Assembly: GCA_002716645.1 (NCBI GenBank) | Contig: PBBR01000016.1 | Span: 18,967-24,930, forward strand | DNA from: Chloroflexota bacterium | GTDB taxonomy: Bacteria; Chloroflexota; Dehalococcoidia; UBA3495 | Length of the DNA stretch: 5,964 bases | Direction of reading: 5' to 3' | Shown: piece after piece, positions 1 through 5,860 of the stretch | How positions within the stretch are numbered: the stretch's first letter is position 1 | Layout: every line of letters starts with the position of its first letter | Notes under the pieces: model-generated | What the model saw: only the letters and a program-made list of their open reading frames with translations | What the model was told of the DNA's origin: nothing | Databases searched by the model: none | Position numbers and translations under genes: made by a program

Positions 1-2
1 CC

Positions 3-758
3 TTCCCCGATGTCCCCAATCCTCCGGTTCACTATATGGTTGAAAGCGGAGAAGGTTGGGCGAGTGGGGATAAAGTTTCAGGAAGACCCAATGCAGCTGC
101 TACAGATTACATTGGTATGATTTTCCATGGATACGCTGTAACGCATGTAGACAGTCTGGCTCATTTTTTCTGGGAAGGGAAAACATATAATGGAAAGCCC
201 GCTCACCTGGTATCCACTAACTTAGGCGCTACTGTTTGTTCAGTGGTAGAAGCGAAAAAAGGTTTTGTTTCTCGTGGGATATTGGTAGATGTTCCAATGA
301 TAAGAGGAGTGGACTGGTTAGAGAGAGGCGAAGGCGTTATGCCAGAGGATATATTAGCAGCTGAAGAAAGGTGCGGCTTCAACATTGAAGAGGGCGATAT
401 ATTGTTGATCAGGACAGGACAGCTCCATAGACGTAACGAAGAAGGTCCGGTAGAAAGATCAGCTGGTTCGACAGCTTGCCAGGCTGCCTGCTTACCTCTA
501 TTTCATGAACGTGGGATATCTGTAATGGGATCGGATACCGGCAATGATGTGAGCCCCGCACAATATCCCAATGTACCTCAACCAATCCACCAGGTTGGTA
601 TTACTGCGATGGGGCTATGGATCTTAGATAATGCGAATCTAGAGGATTTATCGGCAGCCTGTAAAGAAAGGAATCGTTGGGAATTTATGGTTTCTATTGG
701 ACCATTACGGCTACACAACACAACAGGGTCTCCCGTAAATCCGATAGCTATCTTCTAG
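3..758 (+). CDS. Cyclase family (kynurenine formamidase-like) metal-dependent hydrolase, 5' end outside window
   Basis: Family known for hydrolysing amide or lactam bonds (kynurenine formamidase, isatin hydrolase) with a divalent metal; the substrate here cannot be told. The reading frame is open to the left edge: 11 residues precede the ATG at 36, so that ATG is probably internal. Visible length is 251 residues, and the N-terminal part is missing. Counting from the ATG at 36, the metal-site block is at residues 31-45 (H31, then THVDSLAHFF with H37, D39, H43), followed by the YNG seen in many members. The C-terminal half has the motif SDTGNDVSP and ends in TGSPVNPIAIF, both typical of the family. 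The first histidine lies six residues before H37 rather than four as in KynB's HxGTHxD, so this belongs to a variant subfamily. The next gene follows after 41 bases, probably in the same operon. Cytoplasmic as far as visible. Family assignment is firm; function is open. Confidence 0.9.
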   Translation, partial: FPDVPNPPVHYMVESGEGWASGDKVSGRPNAAATDYIGMIFHGYAVTHVDSLAHFFWEGKTYNGKPAHLVSTNLGATVCSVVEAKKGFVSRGILVDVPMIRGVDWLERGEGVMPEDILAAEERCGFNIEEGDILLIRTGQLHRRNEEGPVERSAGSTACQAACLPLFHERGISVMGSDTGNDVSPAQYPNVPQPIHQVGITAMGLWILDNANLEDLSAACKERNRWEFMVSIGPLRLHNTTGSPVNPIAIF

Positions 759-785
759 AATGTAGTGTTTAGCGTTAATTAATTT

Positions 786-791
786 AGGAGG
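786..791 (+). promoter_or_regulatory. Strong Shine-Dalgarno site for the PAL-like gene
   Basis: AGGAGG lies eight bases before the ATG at 800, which fixes that start. No terminator hairpin lies between the preceding stop (756-758) and this site, in keeping with cotranscription with the cyclase gene. Confidence 0.85.
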
Positions 792-799
792 CGTATCAA

Positions 800-1714
800 A
801 TGACTTCAACAATAGTTGGTTCCGGAAAATTCACCTACGAAATGCATACTGATTGGGCAAAGCTACCGGAAGGGTGGGCTATGCCTGCTGCAGCTGTATA
901 TGGTGATTCAGAAGACAATGTTTATTGTTTTAACAGAGATCCTGATCATCCCATAGTGATCTTTGACAAAGATGGTAACTACCTGAATTCTTGGGGTAAA
1001 GATCTGTTCGCTTTCCCACATGCGATCATCTTGGACAATGATGATAACGTTTGGCTTGTAGAAAGAAACAACTGTCAGATAATGAAATTTACTAAAGATG
1101 GGCAGCTATTACAGACTATCGGGGAAAAAGGGTATCGCTCTGATACTGGAGCAGATAACACTGACTTTAGTTCAAATGGTTGGACGCTTGTAACCCATGG
1201 AGGAGACCCGTTTAATCTCCCTGCCGGTATTGCAATAAATGGTAATGGAGAAATTTTTATCGCTGACGGCTACGCTAATGCCAGAGTGCATAAGTTTGAT
1301 TCCTCCGGAAGTTTAATGAAGTCTTGGGGAGGACCTGGGTCCGGCCCTGGGGAGTTTAATCTACCACATGGTTGTTGGATAGACAAAGATGGAAGACTGC
1401 TTATTGCAGACCGCGAAAATGATAGGATCCAGGCTTTCACTCAAGATGGTGAATATATCACATCCTTATTGTCTAAACTAATCGGTCCTGCCGTCATGTT
1501 TGTAGACGACGAAAATACGGTGTATTGCGCTGAACATAATGGGGGACTCATTAGTATCATGAACCTTGACGGTGAAATGCTGGCTCAGTGGGGGTCTATG
1601 ACACATAGGTCATGTCATGGTATATGGGTAGATTCAAATAAGGATTTATACGTTGTCGAACCATATGAAGGTAGTAACGGGAGGACTGTAGTGAAATTTG
1701 TGCGCCAAGGTTAA
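800..1714 (+). CDS. NHL-repeat six-bladed propeller, peptidyl-alpha-hydroxyglycine alpha-amidating lyase (PAL)-like
   Basis: 304 residues, complete. In animals PAL cleaves peptidyl-alpha-hydroxyglycine to an amidated peptide and glyoxylate; the bacterial substrate is unknown. The protein is built of NHL blades: successive segments of the type 'G-I-A-I-N-G-N-G-E-I-F-I-A-D' at about residues 72-98, 138-166, 186-214 and 270-300, with more divergent blades at 30-60 and 225-255. Residues matching, from memory, the rat PAL active site are all present: R46 (rat R533), H74 (H585), Y158 in DGYANARV (Y654), H190 in LPHG (H690), R205 in ADRENDRIQ (R706) and H273 in CHG (H786). The three histidines are zinc ligands in rat PAL. 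ADRENxRIQ is close to the animal motif. No signal peptide or membrane segment is seen, so it is probably cytoplasmic. It is the downstream partner of the cyclase gene. It could instead be a lactonase or other propeller hydrolase, but the complete active-site set favours a PAL-type lyase. Confidence 0.85.
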   Translation: MTSTIVGSGKFTYEMHTDWAKLPEGWAMPAAAVYGDSEDNVYCFNRDPDHPIVIFDKDGNYLNSWGKDLFAFPHAIILDNDDNVWLVERNNCQIMKFTKDGQLLQTIGEKGYRSDTGADNTDFSSNGWTLVTHGGDPFNLPAGIAINGNGEIFIADGYANARVHKFDSSGSLMKSWGGPGSGPGEFNLPHGCWIDKDGRLLIADRENDRIQAFTQDGEYITSLLSKLIGPAVMFVDDENTVYCAEHNGGLISIMNLDGEMLAQWGSMTHRSCHGIWVDSNKDLYVVEPYEGSNGRTVVKFVRQG

Positions 1715-1763
1715 GCGTAATTGGCACTTTCATCCTTGATATGAAACTTAACATTTTGTTACT

Positions 1764-1792
1764 TTGGGTGCGAATAACAACGTGAGTATAAA
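1764..1792 (+). promoter_or_regulatory. Candidate sigma-70 type promoter for the nucleotide-sugar operon
   Basis: In the 102-base gap before the dehydrogenase, TATAAA at 1787-1792 (five of six to the -10 consensus) is preceded by 17 bases and TTGGGT at 1764-1769 (three of six to the -35). Transcription would begin near 1799, leaving a leader of about 18 bases. Seen by eye only; the -35 match is weak and no upstream terminator separates this from the PAL-like gene. Confidence 0.35.
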
Positions 1793-1816
1793 TCACTGGA
1801 CTAGCGAAATTTAAAA

Positions 1817-3196
1817 ATGAAATATAATGTGTGCGTACAGGGCTTAGGATTTGTTGGATCGGCTATGGCTATCGCTATCGCAAGTCAAGGGCATGGTAAA
1901 TATAGCGTTGTGGGCATTGATTTAGATACGGATGAGGGGAAAGATCGTGTAAATAAAATCAATCAAGGGTTGTTTCCATTTGCTACAACGGATGAATCTC
2001 TTGAAGAGGCGCTCTCACAATCGGTGAAGGATAGAACGTTGCGGGCTACCCATGATGTTTCTGAGTATGAACAAGCCGATATTGTAATGATGAATGTCCC
2101 TTTCGACTTGAGCTCGGTGACCGATGATAATCCAACTGTGAATTGGACTCCATTTATTGAAGCGGCTGAACAAATCGCTAAGCGTATATCTCCAACATGT
2201 TTAGTTATCTTACAATCTACTGTAATACCGGGAACTATTAGGAAGAAGATTTTACCTATCTTTGAAAAATATTTTACCGAGCGCAGTATAAATTCGGAGC
2301 CACTGATAGGTTATTCTTTTGAAAGGGTTATGCCAGGTAGAGATTACTTGAACTCTATCATTAATAATCATAGGTGTTATGCCGCAGTAAATGAAGAATC
2401 TGAGCGTCGGTGCCACGAATTCTTGAGTGATATAGTTAATGTCGAAAAATTCCCTCTATTGAAGCTTTCGACGTTTGAGGCGGCGGAGACCGCAAAGATA
2501 ATGGAGAACAGCTTTCGTGCTGTTAACATCGCTTTCATAGAAGAATGGGCAGATTTTGCCGAAACAGTTGGAATAGATCTAAATGAAGTTATCAACGCGA
2601 TTAAGCTCCGTGAGACACATAGAAATATCGCACGACCGGGATTCGGGGTAGGCGGGTATTGTCTTACTAAGGATCCTTTGTTTGCACTTCAATCTGGCAA
2701 AGAATTCTACGATATAGCTGATTTATCATTTCCATTTTGCACCTTGGCTGTCAAAACAAATCAGCAAATGCCTCTCAGGTGTTTGAAGAGATTAGAAGAA
2801 AGCCTTGGTACATTAGAGAACAAGAGGATTCTTTTAGCTGGAGTAAGTTACAAGTCAGATGTAGGAGATACTCGGTTTTCTCCTGCGCTGCCCTTCTACC
2901 AAGGTGCGGTTGCAAAGGGCGCGTCGCTAGATTTAACTGATCCATTAGCTAATTCTTTATTCGATTTATCTGTTGAAAAGGAAATTACTTCATTTAACTT
3001 CGAAGAATTTGATGCTGTTATATTTGCAGTTAATCATCCTCAATATCATGACAAGAATATTATAGATACTATACTAAATGTAAGTGAGTCAGTACTGATT
3101 TTTGACGCCTGTAATCTGATAGATACGATAGGTATTAGAGAACATGTGAATATCAAAAGTAACATTTACATAATTGGTAAAGGAAGGGTTGTCTGA
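1817..3196 (+). CDS. Nucleotide sugar dehydrogenase (UDP-glucose/GDP-mannose dehydrogenase family)
   Basis: 459 residues, full family length. Performs the NAD-dependent four-electron oxidation of a nucleotide sugar (UDP-glucose, UDP-ManNAc or similar) to its uronate, in the cytoplasm, for polysaccharide or glycoconjugate synthesis. N-terminal Rossmann motif GLGFVG at residues 9-14. The conserved FERVMPGR is at 168-175. The central helix with K227 and N231 (AKIMENSFRAVNIAF) carries the usual lysine and asparagine. The catalytic cysteine is C282 in GVGGYCLTKDP. The C-terminal domain motif GVSYKSDVGDTRFSP is at 342-356 with K346, D351 and R353. All key residues are intact, so it should be active. 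The ATG at 1817 is the only start that gives a complete Rossmann strand, yet it has no clear Shine-Dalgarno and a short A/T-rich leader. Its stop overlaps the next gene's start by four bases, so the two are coupled. Which sugar it uses cannot be decided from sequence by eye. Confidence 0.93.
   Translation: MKYNVCVQGLGFVGSAMAIAIASQGHGKYSVVGIDLDTDEGKDRVNKINQGLFPFATTDESLEEALSQSVKDRTLRATHDVSEYEQADIVMMNVPFDLSSVTDDNPTVNWTPFIEAAEQIAKRISPTCLVILQSTVIPGTIRKKILPIFEKYFTERSINSEPLIGYSFERVMPGRDYLNSIINNHRCYAAVNEESERRCHEFLSDIVNVEKFPLLKLSTFEAAETAKIMENSFRAVNIAFIEEWADFAETVGIDLNEVINAIKLRETHRNIARPGFGVGGYCLTKDPLFALQSGKEFYDIADLSFPFCTLAVKTNQQMPLRCLKRLEESLGTLENKRILLAGVSYKSDVGDTRFSPALPFYQGAVAKGASLDLTDPLANSLFDLSVEKEITSFNFEEFDAVIFAVNHPQYHDKNIIDTILNVSESVLIFDACNLIDTIGIREHVNIKSNIYIIGKGRVV
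3181..3196 (+). promoter_or_regulatory. Shine-Dalgarno and CTGA stop/start overlap that set a CTG start
   Basis: AGGAAGGG at 3181-3188, inside the last codons of the dehydrogenase, precedes CTG at 3193-3195 by four bases. The CTG overlaps the dehydrogenase stop TGA (3194-3196) as CTGA, the same geometry as the common ATGA overlap of coupled genes. An in-frame TAA at 3178-3180 prevents any earlier start, and no ATG, GTG or TTG occurs in this frame between it and 3247. Confidence 0.75.
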
Positions 3197-4167
3197 AGGC
3201 TTTAGTCACTGGTGCGTATGGATTCATTGGCCTTAATACGACTCGTATGTTACTTGCGCGTGGATATGAAGTCGATTGCATTGATATTGTGGAAGCCAGC
3301 GAAATGGATAGTGAAGGCTCGAAACTGTTATTAAGTAGCAATCTAAATATCAGGTACCGTAGCATAGATCTTCTGGAAATAAATAATCTAGATCGCATGC
3401 CAACTGACTATGATTTTATCTTCCATTTCGCCGGGGTTCTCGGTGTAGAACATGTTTTGGCTGATCCTGCTCAAACGCTGTTTGCAAATTCTATGATGGC
3501 GTGGAATATATTTCAATTTGCTAAACGGCAAATAAAATTGAAGAAATTGTTTTATACATCAACGAGTGAGGTCTATGCGGGGACTCTAGATAATTTCACT
3601 ATGGCGATACCTACTCCAGAGGAAACTCCGTTGGCTTTATCTAAACTTGACAGTCCCCGTACATCTTATATGTTATCCAAGCTGTGGGGTGAAGCGGCAT
3701 TACATTATAGTCAACTTCCCAGTTTTATCTTAAGACCACACAATATATATGGACCTCGGATGGGAATGCGTCATGTAATACCACAGCTGTTGCAAAAAGC
3801 GCACCTCAATAAAGAGGGGGAGTCCCTTAACGTTTACTCTGCAATGCACACAAGAGCATTTTGTTATATTGAAGATGCTATCAACTTTATAGAGGCTTTG
3901 ATTGATGTGCCTGATCCAAGTTTGCCAACTGTGCTGAATTTGGGAAATGCTAGTGAAGAAATATCTATCAGATCGCTTGCATCTACAATACTTGAGATTG
4001 TAGGAAAAACATGTTTAATAAAAGAACTTTCAGAGACAATGGGATCCCCGTCTCGTAGATGCCCTGATTTGAACCAAATAATGCGTTTGTCGGGATACCG
4101 CCCTTGTATAACAATTAATGACGGTATAACAAGGACGTATTCGTGGTACAAAGAGAACGTATTCTAA
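3193..4167 (+). CDS. NAD-dependent epimerase/dehydratase (extended SDR; UDP-glucuronate decarboxylase/epimerase-like), CTG start
   Basis: 324 residues from the CTG at 3193; starting at the ATG at 3247 would give 306 and delete the cofactor site. With the CTG as residue 1, the NAD motif TGAYGFIG is at residues 6-13, right after KALV as in most family members. The acidic residue ending beta-2 is D31. The catalytic set is TSTSEVY at 122-128 and YxxxK at Y159/K163. Substrate-side motifs are RPHNIYGPRMG at 181-191, RAFCYIEDA at 221-229 and RRCPDLN at 288-294. This is an intact nucleotide-sugar-modifying enzyme. Beside a sugar dehydrogenase it probably acts on the UDP-uronate made there (4-epimerase or decarboxylase), but a 4,6-dehydratase or other epimerase cannot be excluded. 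Translation is probably coupled to the upstream gene through the CTGA overlap. It is the last gene of the operon; a terminator follows about 120 bases on. Confidence 0.9.
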   Translation: MKALVTGAYGFIGLNTTRMLLARGYEVDCIDIVEASEMDSEGSKLLLSSNLNIRYRSIDLLEINNLDRMPTDYDFIFHFAGVLGVEHVLADPAQTLFANSMMAWNIFQFAKRQIKLKKLFYTSTSEVYAGTLDNFTMAIPTPEETPLALSKLDSPRTSYMLSKLWGEAALHYSQLPSFILRPHNIYGPRMGMRHVIPQLLQKAHLNKEGESLNVYSAMHTRAFCYIEDAINFIEALIDVPDPSLPTVLNLGNASEEISIRSLASTILEIVGKTCLIKELSETMGSPSRRCPDLNQIMRLSGYRPCITINDGITRTYSWYKENVF

Positions 4168-4255
4168 AGTGATCCTCTGAAGGTAGCCCTAGGTAGGTAT
4201 CATATTATTGGCGGGTTTGCGAATACAAGTATAGGGTAAAATAATGTATTTGGTA

Positions 4256-4284
4256 TTGCGGCTTTGTTGGGTATTTGCTATATT
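4256..4284 (+). promoter_or_regulatory. Candidate promoter for the tRNA, reading into the terminator
   Basis: TTGCGG at 4256-4261, 17 bases, then TATATT at 4279-4284 (five of six to the -10 consensus; the -35 matches only its TTG). Transcription would start about 4290-4292, at the foot of the terminator hairpin, giving a tRNA precursor with a leader of some 32 bases that begins with that hairpin. This is the best candidate by eye in the 122-base gap after 4167, which otherwise shows no gene. Confidence 0.3.
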
Positions 4285-4289
4285 TATTT

Positions 4290-4320
4290 AGCGGTGCGCG
4301 AGACGCGCCGCTCGTTTTTT
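4290..4320 (+). terminator. Rho-independent terminator of the nucleotide-sugar operon
   Basis: A nine-base-pair stem, AGCGGTGCG (4290-4298) with CGCGCCGCT (4304-4312), including one G-U pair, closes a five-base loop CGAGA. After CG comes a run of six T (4315-4320). The strong GC stem and T-run fit a + strand intrinsic terminator for the operon ending at 4167. On the opposite strand no T-run follows the stem, so it is one-directional. It ends two bases before the tRNA. Confidence 0.88.
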
Positions 4321-4322
4321 GC

Positions 4323-4398
4323 GGGGCTGTAGCTCATTTGGGAGAGCGCTTCAATGGCATTGAAGAGGTAGCGAGTTCGATTCTCGCCAGCTCCACCA
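4323..4398 (+). tRNA. tRNA-Ala (anticodon GGC)
   Basis: 76 bases folding into a full cloverleaf. The acceptor stem is 4323-4329 with 4388-4394 and includes the G3-U70 pair that marks alanine tRNAs. The D stem is 4332-4335 with 4344-4347. The anticodon stem is 4349-4353 with 4361-4365, and the anticodon GGC is at 4356-4358, reading GCC and GCU. The five-base variable loop is 4366-4370. The T stem is 4371-4375 with 4383-4387 around the loop TTCGATT. Discriminator A is at 4395 and CCA is encoded at 4396-4398. All stems pair perfectly apart from G3-U70, so the gene is intact. It lies directly behind the terminator and converges with the LLM oxidoreductase gene. Confidence 0.97.
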
Positions 4399-4409
4399 CT
4401 ATTCTACCA

Positions 4410-4428
4410 GTTGGGGCAGACTGCCAAC
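4410..4428. other. Small inverted repeat between the convergent tRNA and LLM genes
   Basis: GTTGG (4410-4414) pairs with CCAAC (4424-4428) around a nine-base loop. It sits 12 bases beyond the tRNA and 9 bases beyond the stop of the oxidoreductase gene. No T-run follows on either strand, so it does not meet the rule for an intrinsic terminator. It may be a 3'-end stabilising hairpin or chance. Confidence 0.25.
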
Positions 4429-4436
4429 GCCAGTTA

Positions 4437-5522
4437 TTAGTTTCTTAGTTTAGGAGCTACTTCTGACGCATATAGCCGTATAGAATTCAATACCTGGCTT
4501 TCTGAAAGTGTTCCCCCGAGGTTCGGTTCCATGATCACCCCTTCTAAACCCAGTCTATCAATGATTGATCTAAGTTTTTGAACAACGGTATCAGGACTTC
4601 CGTATGCAAGCCTATCCTCTAGTAGTTCCTCATATGTTACGTTAGCTAATTTGTCGTACCTCTGTTGTCGTGCCTCGGCTTCGCTAGCTCCTCCGGCGCC
4701 GGTCGACTGAGCGTAGTTTTCGGCGAGTCGTCGGAAAGACTTCATGGTTCCTTCTTCAGGATCTCCAATACCCTCTTTGTCAGTTTCACCCACGTAAATA
4801 GGCAGTCTCAGATAAACGCTTCCAGGATGCGCAAAACCTTCTTCTTTAAGAGTATCTCGATAACTAATTACATTACCTTCCATGTCTGGCACATCTAATC
4901 CTCTAAGGCTGGAAACAAGGGGGTATCCTAATTTGCCGATCATGGAGAAAGTGTCTGGAGTGGTTGCGGCTATCCTGATAGGAGGATGTGGTTTTTGGTA
5001 TGGTTGAGGCATTACACACAAATCCTCGAACGAATAGTATTTACCTTCATATGTCAGTCGATCGCTAGTCCATGCCTGATTGATAATTTCTAAGTTCTCT
5101 TGGAATCGTTCCCTGCTTTCTTCGTAGGGTATTCCGTATCCCTTATATGATCGTGGGAAGCTGCTGCGGCCGACTCCAAAGTCGAGTCTACCTTGACTAA
5201 TCTGGTCAACTGTTGCGGCTTCTTCTGCAAGTCGTATAGGGTGGCAGAGTGGTAAGACGCTAACGCCTGTCCCTATCCTAAGTTTCTTTGTACGTGCAGC
5301 AATAGCTCCTGCCCATACTAGAGGTACCGATACGACTGAGGGTATTCCGGCTCCCATTGGATCGCCTGGTCGTCGATGAGTGGCAAAGTGTCTCTCAGCT
5401 AGCCATACTCCATCTACACCGTGTTCTTCAGCGCATTCAGCGATTTCAAAAGCTTCTGAAAAAGCCTGTTCCTGGGTTCTCCCTTGGCGGTAGTCGCATT
5501 CCATTACTAGTCCGACGTGCAT
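4437..5522 (-). CDS. LLM class (luciferase-like) flavin-dependent oxidoreductase
   Basis: 361 residues from the ATG at 5522. Members oxidise or reduce small molecules with FMNH2 or F420 in an alpha/beta barrel; the substrate here is unknown and the cofactor cannot be read by eye. N-terminal strand MHVGLVMECDYR, then DGVWLAERHF at 37-46. The family's most conserved block runs from about 84 to 120: GTGVSVLPLCHPIRLAEE, then DQISQGRLDFGVGRS. PQPYQKPHPPIRIAATTPDT is at 172-191, and a C-terminal YGSPDTVVQKL helix resembles the usual 'G-x-P-x-x-V' motif. The frame has an earlier ATG at 5567, adding 15 residues, but nothing like a ribosome site stands before it. The ATG at 5522 has GGAGG and puts the first barrel strand at the N-terminus, as usual, so I chose it. 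The gene lies 102 bases behind the YHS gene on the same strand and converges on the tRNA. Confidence 0.92.
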   Translation of the reverse strand: MHVGLVMECDYRQGRTQEQAFSEAFEIAECAEEHGVDGVWLAERHFATHRRPGDPMGAGIPSVVSVPLVWAGAIAARTKKLRIGTGVSVLPLCHPIRLAEEAATVDQISQGRLDFGVGRSSFPRSYKGYGIPYEESRERFQENLEIINQAWTSDRLTYEGKYYSFEDLCVMPQPYQKPHPPIRIAATTPDTFSMIGKLGYPLVSSLRGLDVPDMEGNVISYRDTLKEEGFAHPGSVYLRLPIYVGETDKEGIGDPEEGTMKSFRRLAENYAQSTGAGGASEAEARQQRYDKLANVTYEELLEDRLAYGSPDTVVQKLRSIIDRLGLEGVIMEPNLGGTLSESQVLNSIRLYASEVAPKLRN

Positions 5523-5526
5523 AATG

Positions 5527-5531
5527 CCTCC
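5527..5531 (-). promoter_or_regulatory. Shine-Dalgarno site deciding the LLM gene start
   Basis: GGAGG on the - strand, four bases before the ATG at 5522-5520. The competing upstream ATG at 5567 has only an AGGG some 20 bases ahead of it. This favours the shorter 361-residue protein. Confidence 0.6.
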
Positions 5532-5624
5532 GAGTGCGACCGAAGTTTCTTGCAGGCTATTTGGCATAAATATCGGTATCTTGAGCCCTGCGTAGAAATA
5601 TCGTGCACCTGAAATTTAGTTACT

Positions 5625-5822
5625 CTATTTTATATAAGTATTAGGAGTGGCGAGAAATTGTGTTCTACAGTCGAGGCTGCAGAAATAATACCATTCTCCT
5701 TCATGAAAACTACGTGTTCCCATATTGGGGTCTACTTCTGAAGCACCGAAACTAGTCTGCCCTGTAGATTGTCTGGCGCTAGCTTCATCTATTTCTTTAC
5801 CGCATACAGGATCTTTAGGCAT
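5625..5822 (-). CDS. Small YHS-domain protein
   Basis: 65 residues from the ATG at 5822. YHS domains are short cysteine-containing, likely metal-binding modules, found alone or in metal-transport and oxygenase proteins. DPVCG at residues 4-8 (C7) and YYFCSLDC at 45-52 (C48, C52), followed by a QF...P..Y tail, are the YHS signature. The stretch between the two halves is long: 40 residues separate C7 and C48, by my memory some 15 more than in compact YHS domains. A segment rich in G, S and T (about 19-37) fills it. A TTG at 5840 in frame would add six residues, but a GGAG at 5838-5835 overlaps that codon and stands 12 bases before the ATG, a rather long spacing, so the ATG is preferred though not certain. 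Soluble, no signal peptide. It sits between an unidentified upstream gene and the LLM gene, all on the - strand, likely one transcript. Partner and role unknown. Confidence 0.85.
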   Translation of the reverse strand: MPKDPVCGKEIDEASARQSTGQTSFGASEVDPNMGTRSFHEGEWYYFCSLDCRTQFLATPNTYIK

Positions 5823-5860
5823 AGTGTTGATATTCTCCAATAGTGATTTAATACGTGAGA

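Noticed and set aside
2377..2595. Open - strand frame inside the dehydrogenase gene (also others at 203-385, 1596-1796, 3153-3398 and 3864-4151)
   Set aside because: They lie opposite well-supported genes, lack ribosome sites and resemble no protein family.
3247..4167. SDR starting at the ATG at 3247
   Set aside because: It would remove the TGAYGFIG cofactor motif, which is encoded in frame directly upstream.
1817..4167. Base composition of the sugar cassette as a sign of recent transfer
   Set aside because: Hand counts of 60-base lines overlap: about 30 to 53% GC in the pair (3001-3060 low, 2461-2520 high) against 38 to 50% in the LLM gene. No clear shift.
4323..4398. tRNA-Ala as an attachment site of an integrated element
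   Set aside because: No second copy of the tRNA 3' end, no integrase and no flanking direct repeat are visible in the window.
5523..5567. Longer LLM protein starting at the ATG at 5567
   Set aside because: No ribosome site stands before it, while GGAGG precedes the ATG at 5522, where the first barrel strand begins.
5628..5660. TATATAAAA on the - strand as a promoter for the LLM gene
   Set aside because: It overlaps the end of the YHS coding region and has no recognisable -35 at a proper distance.
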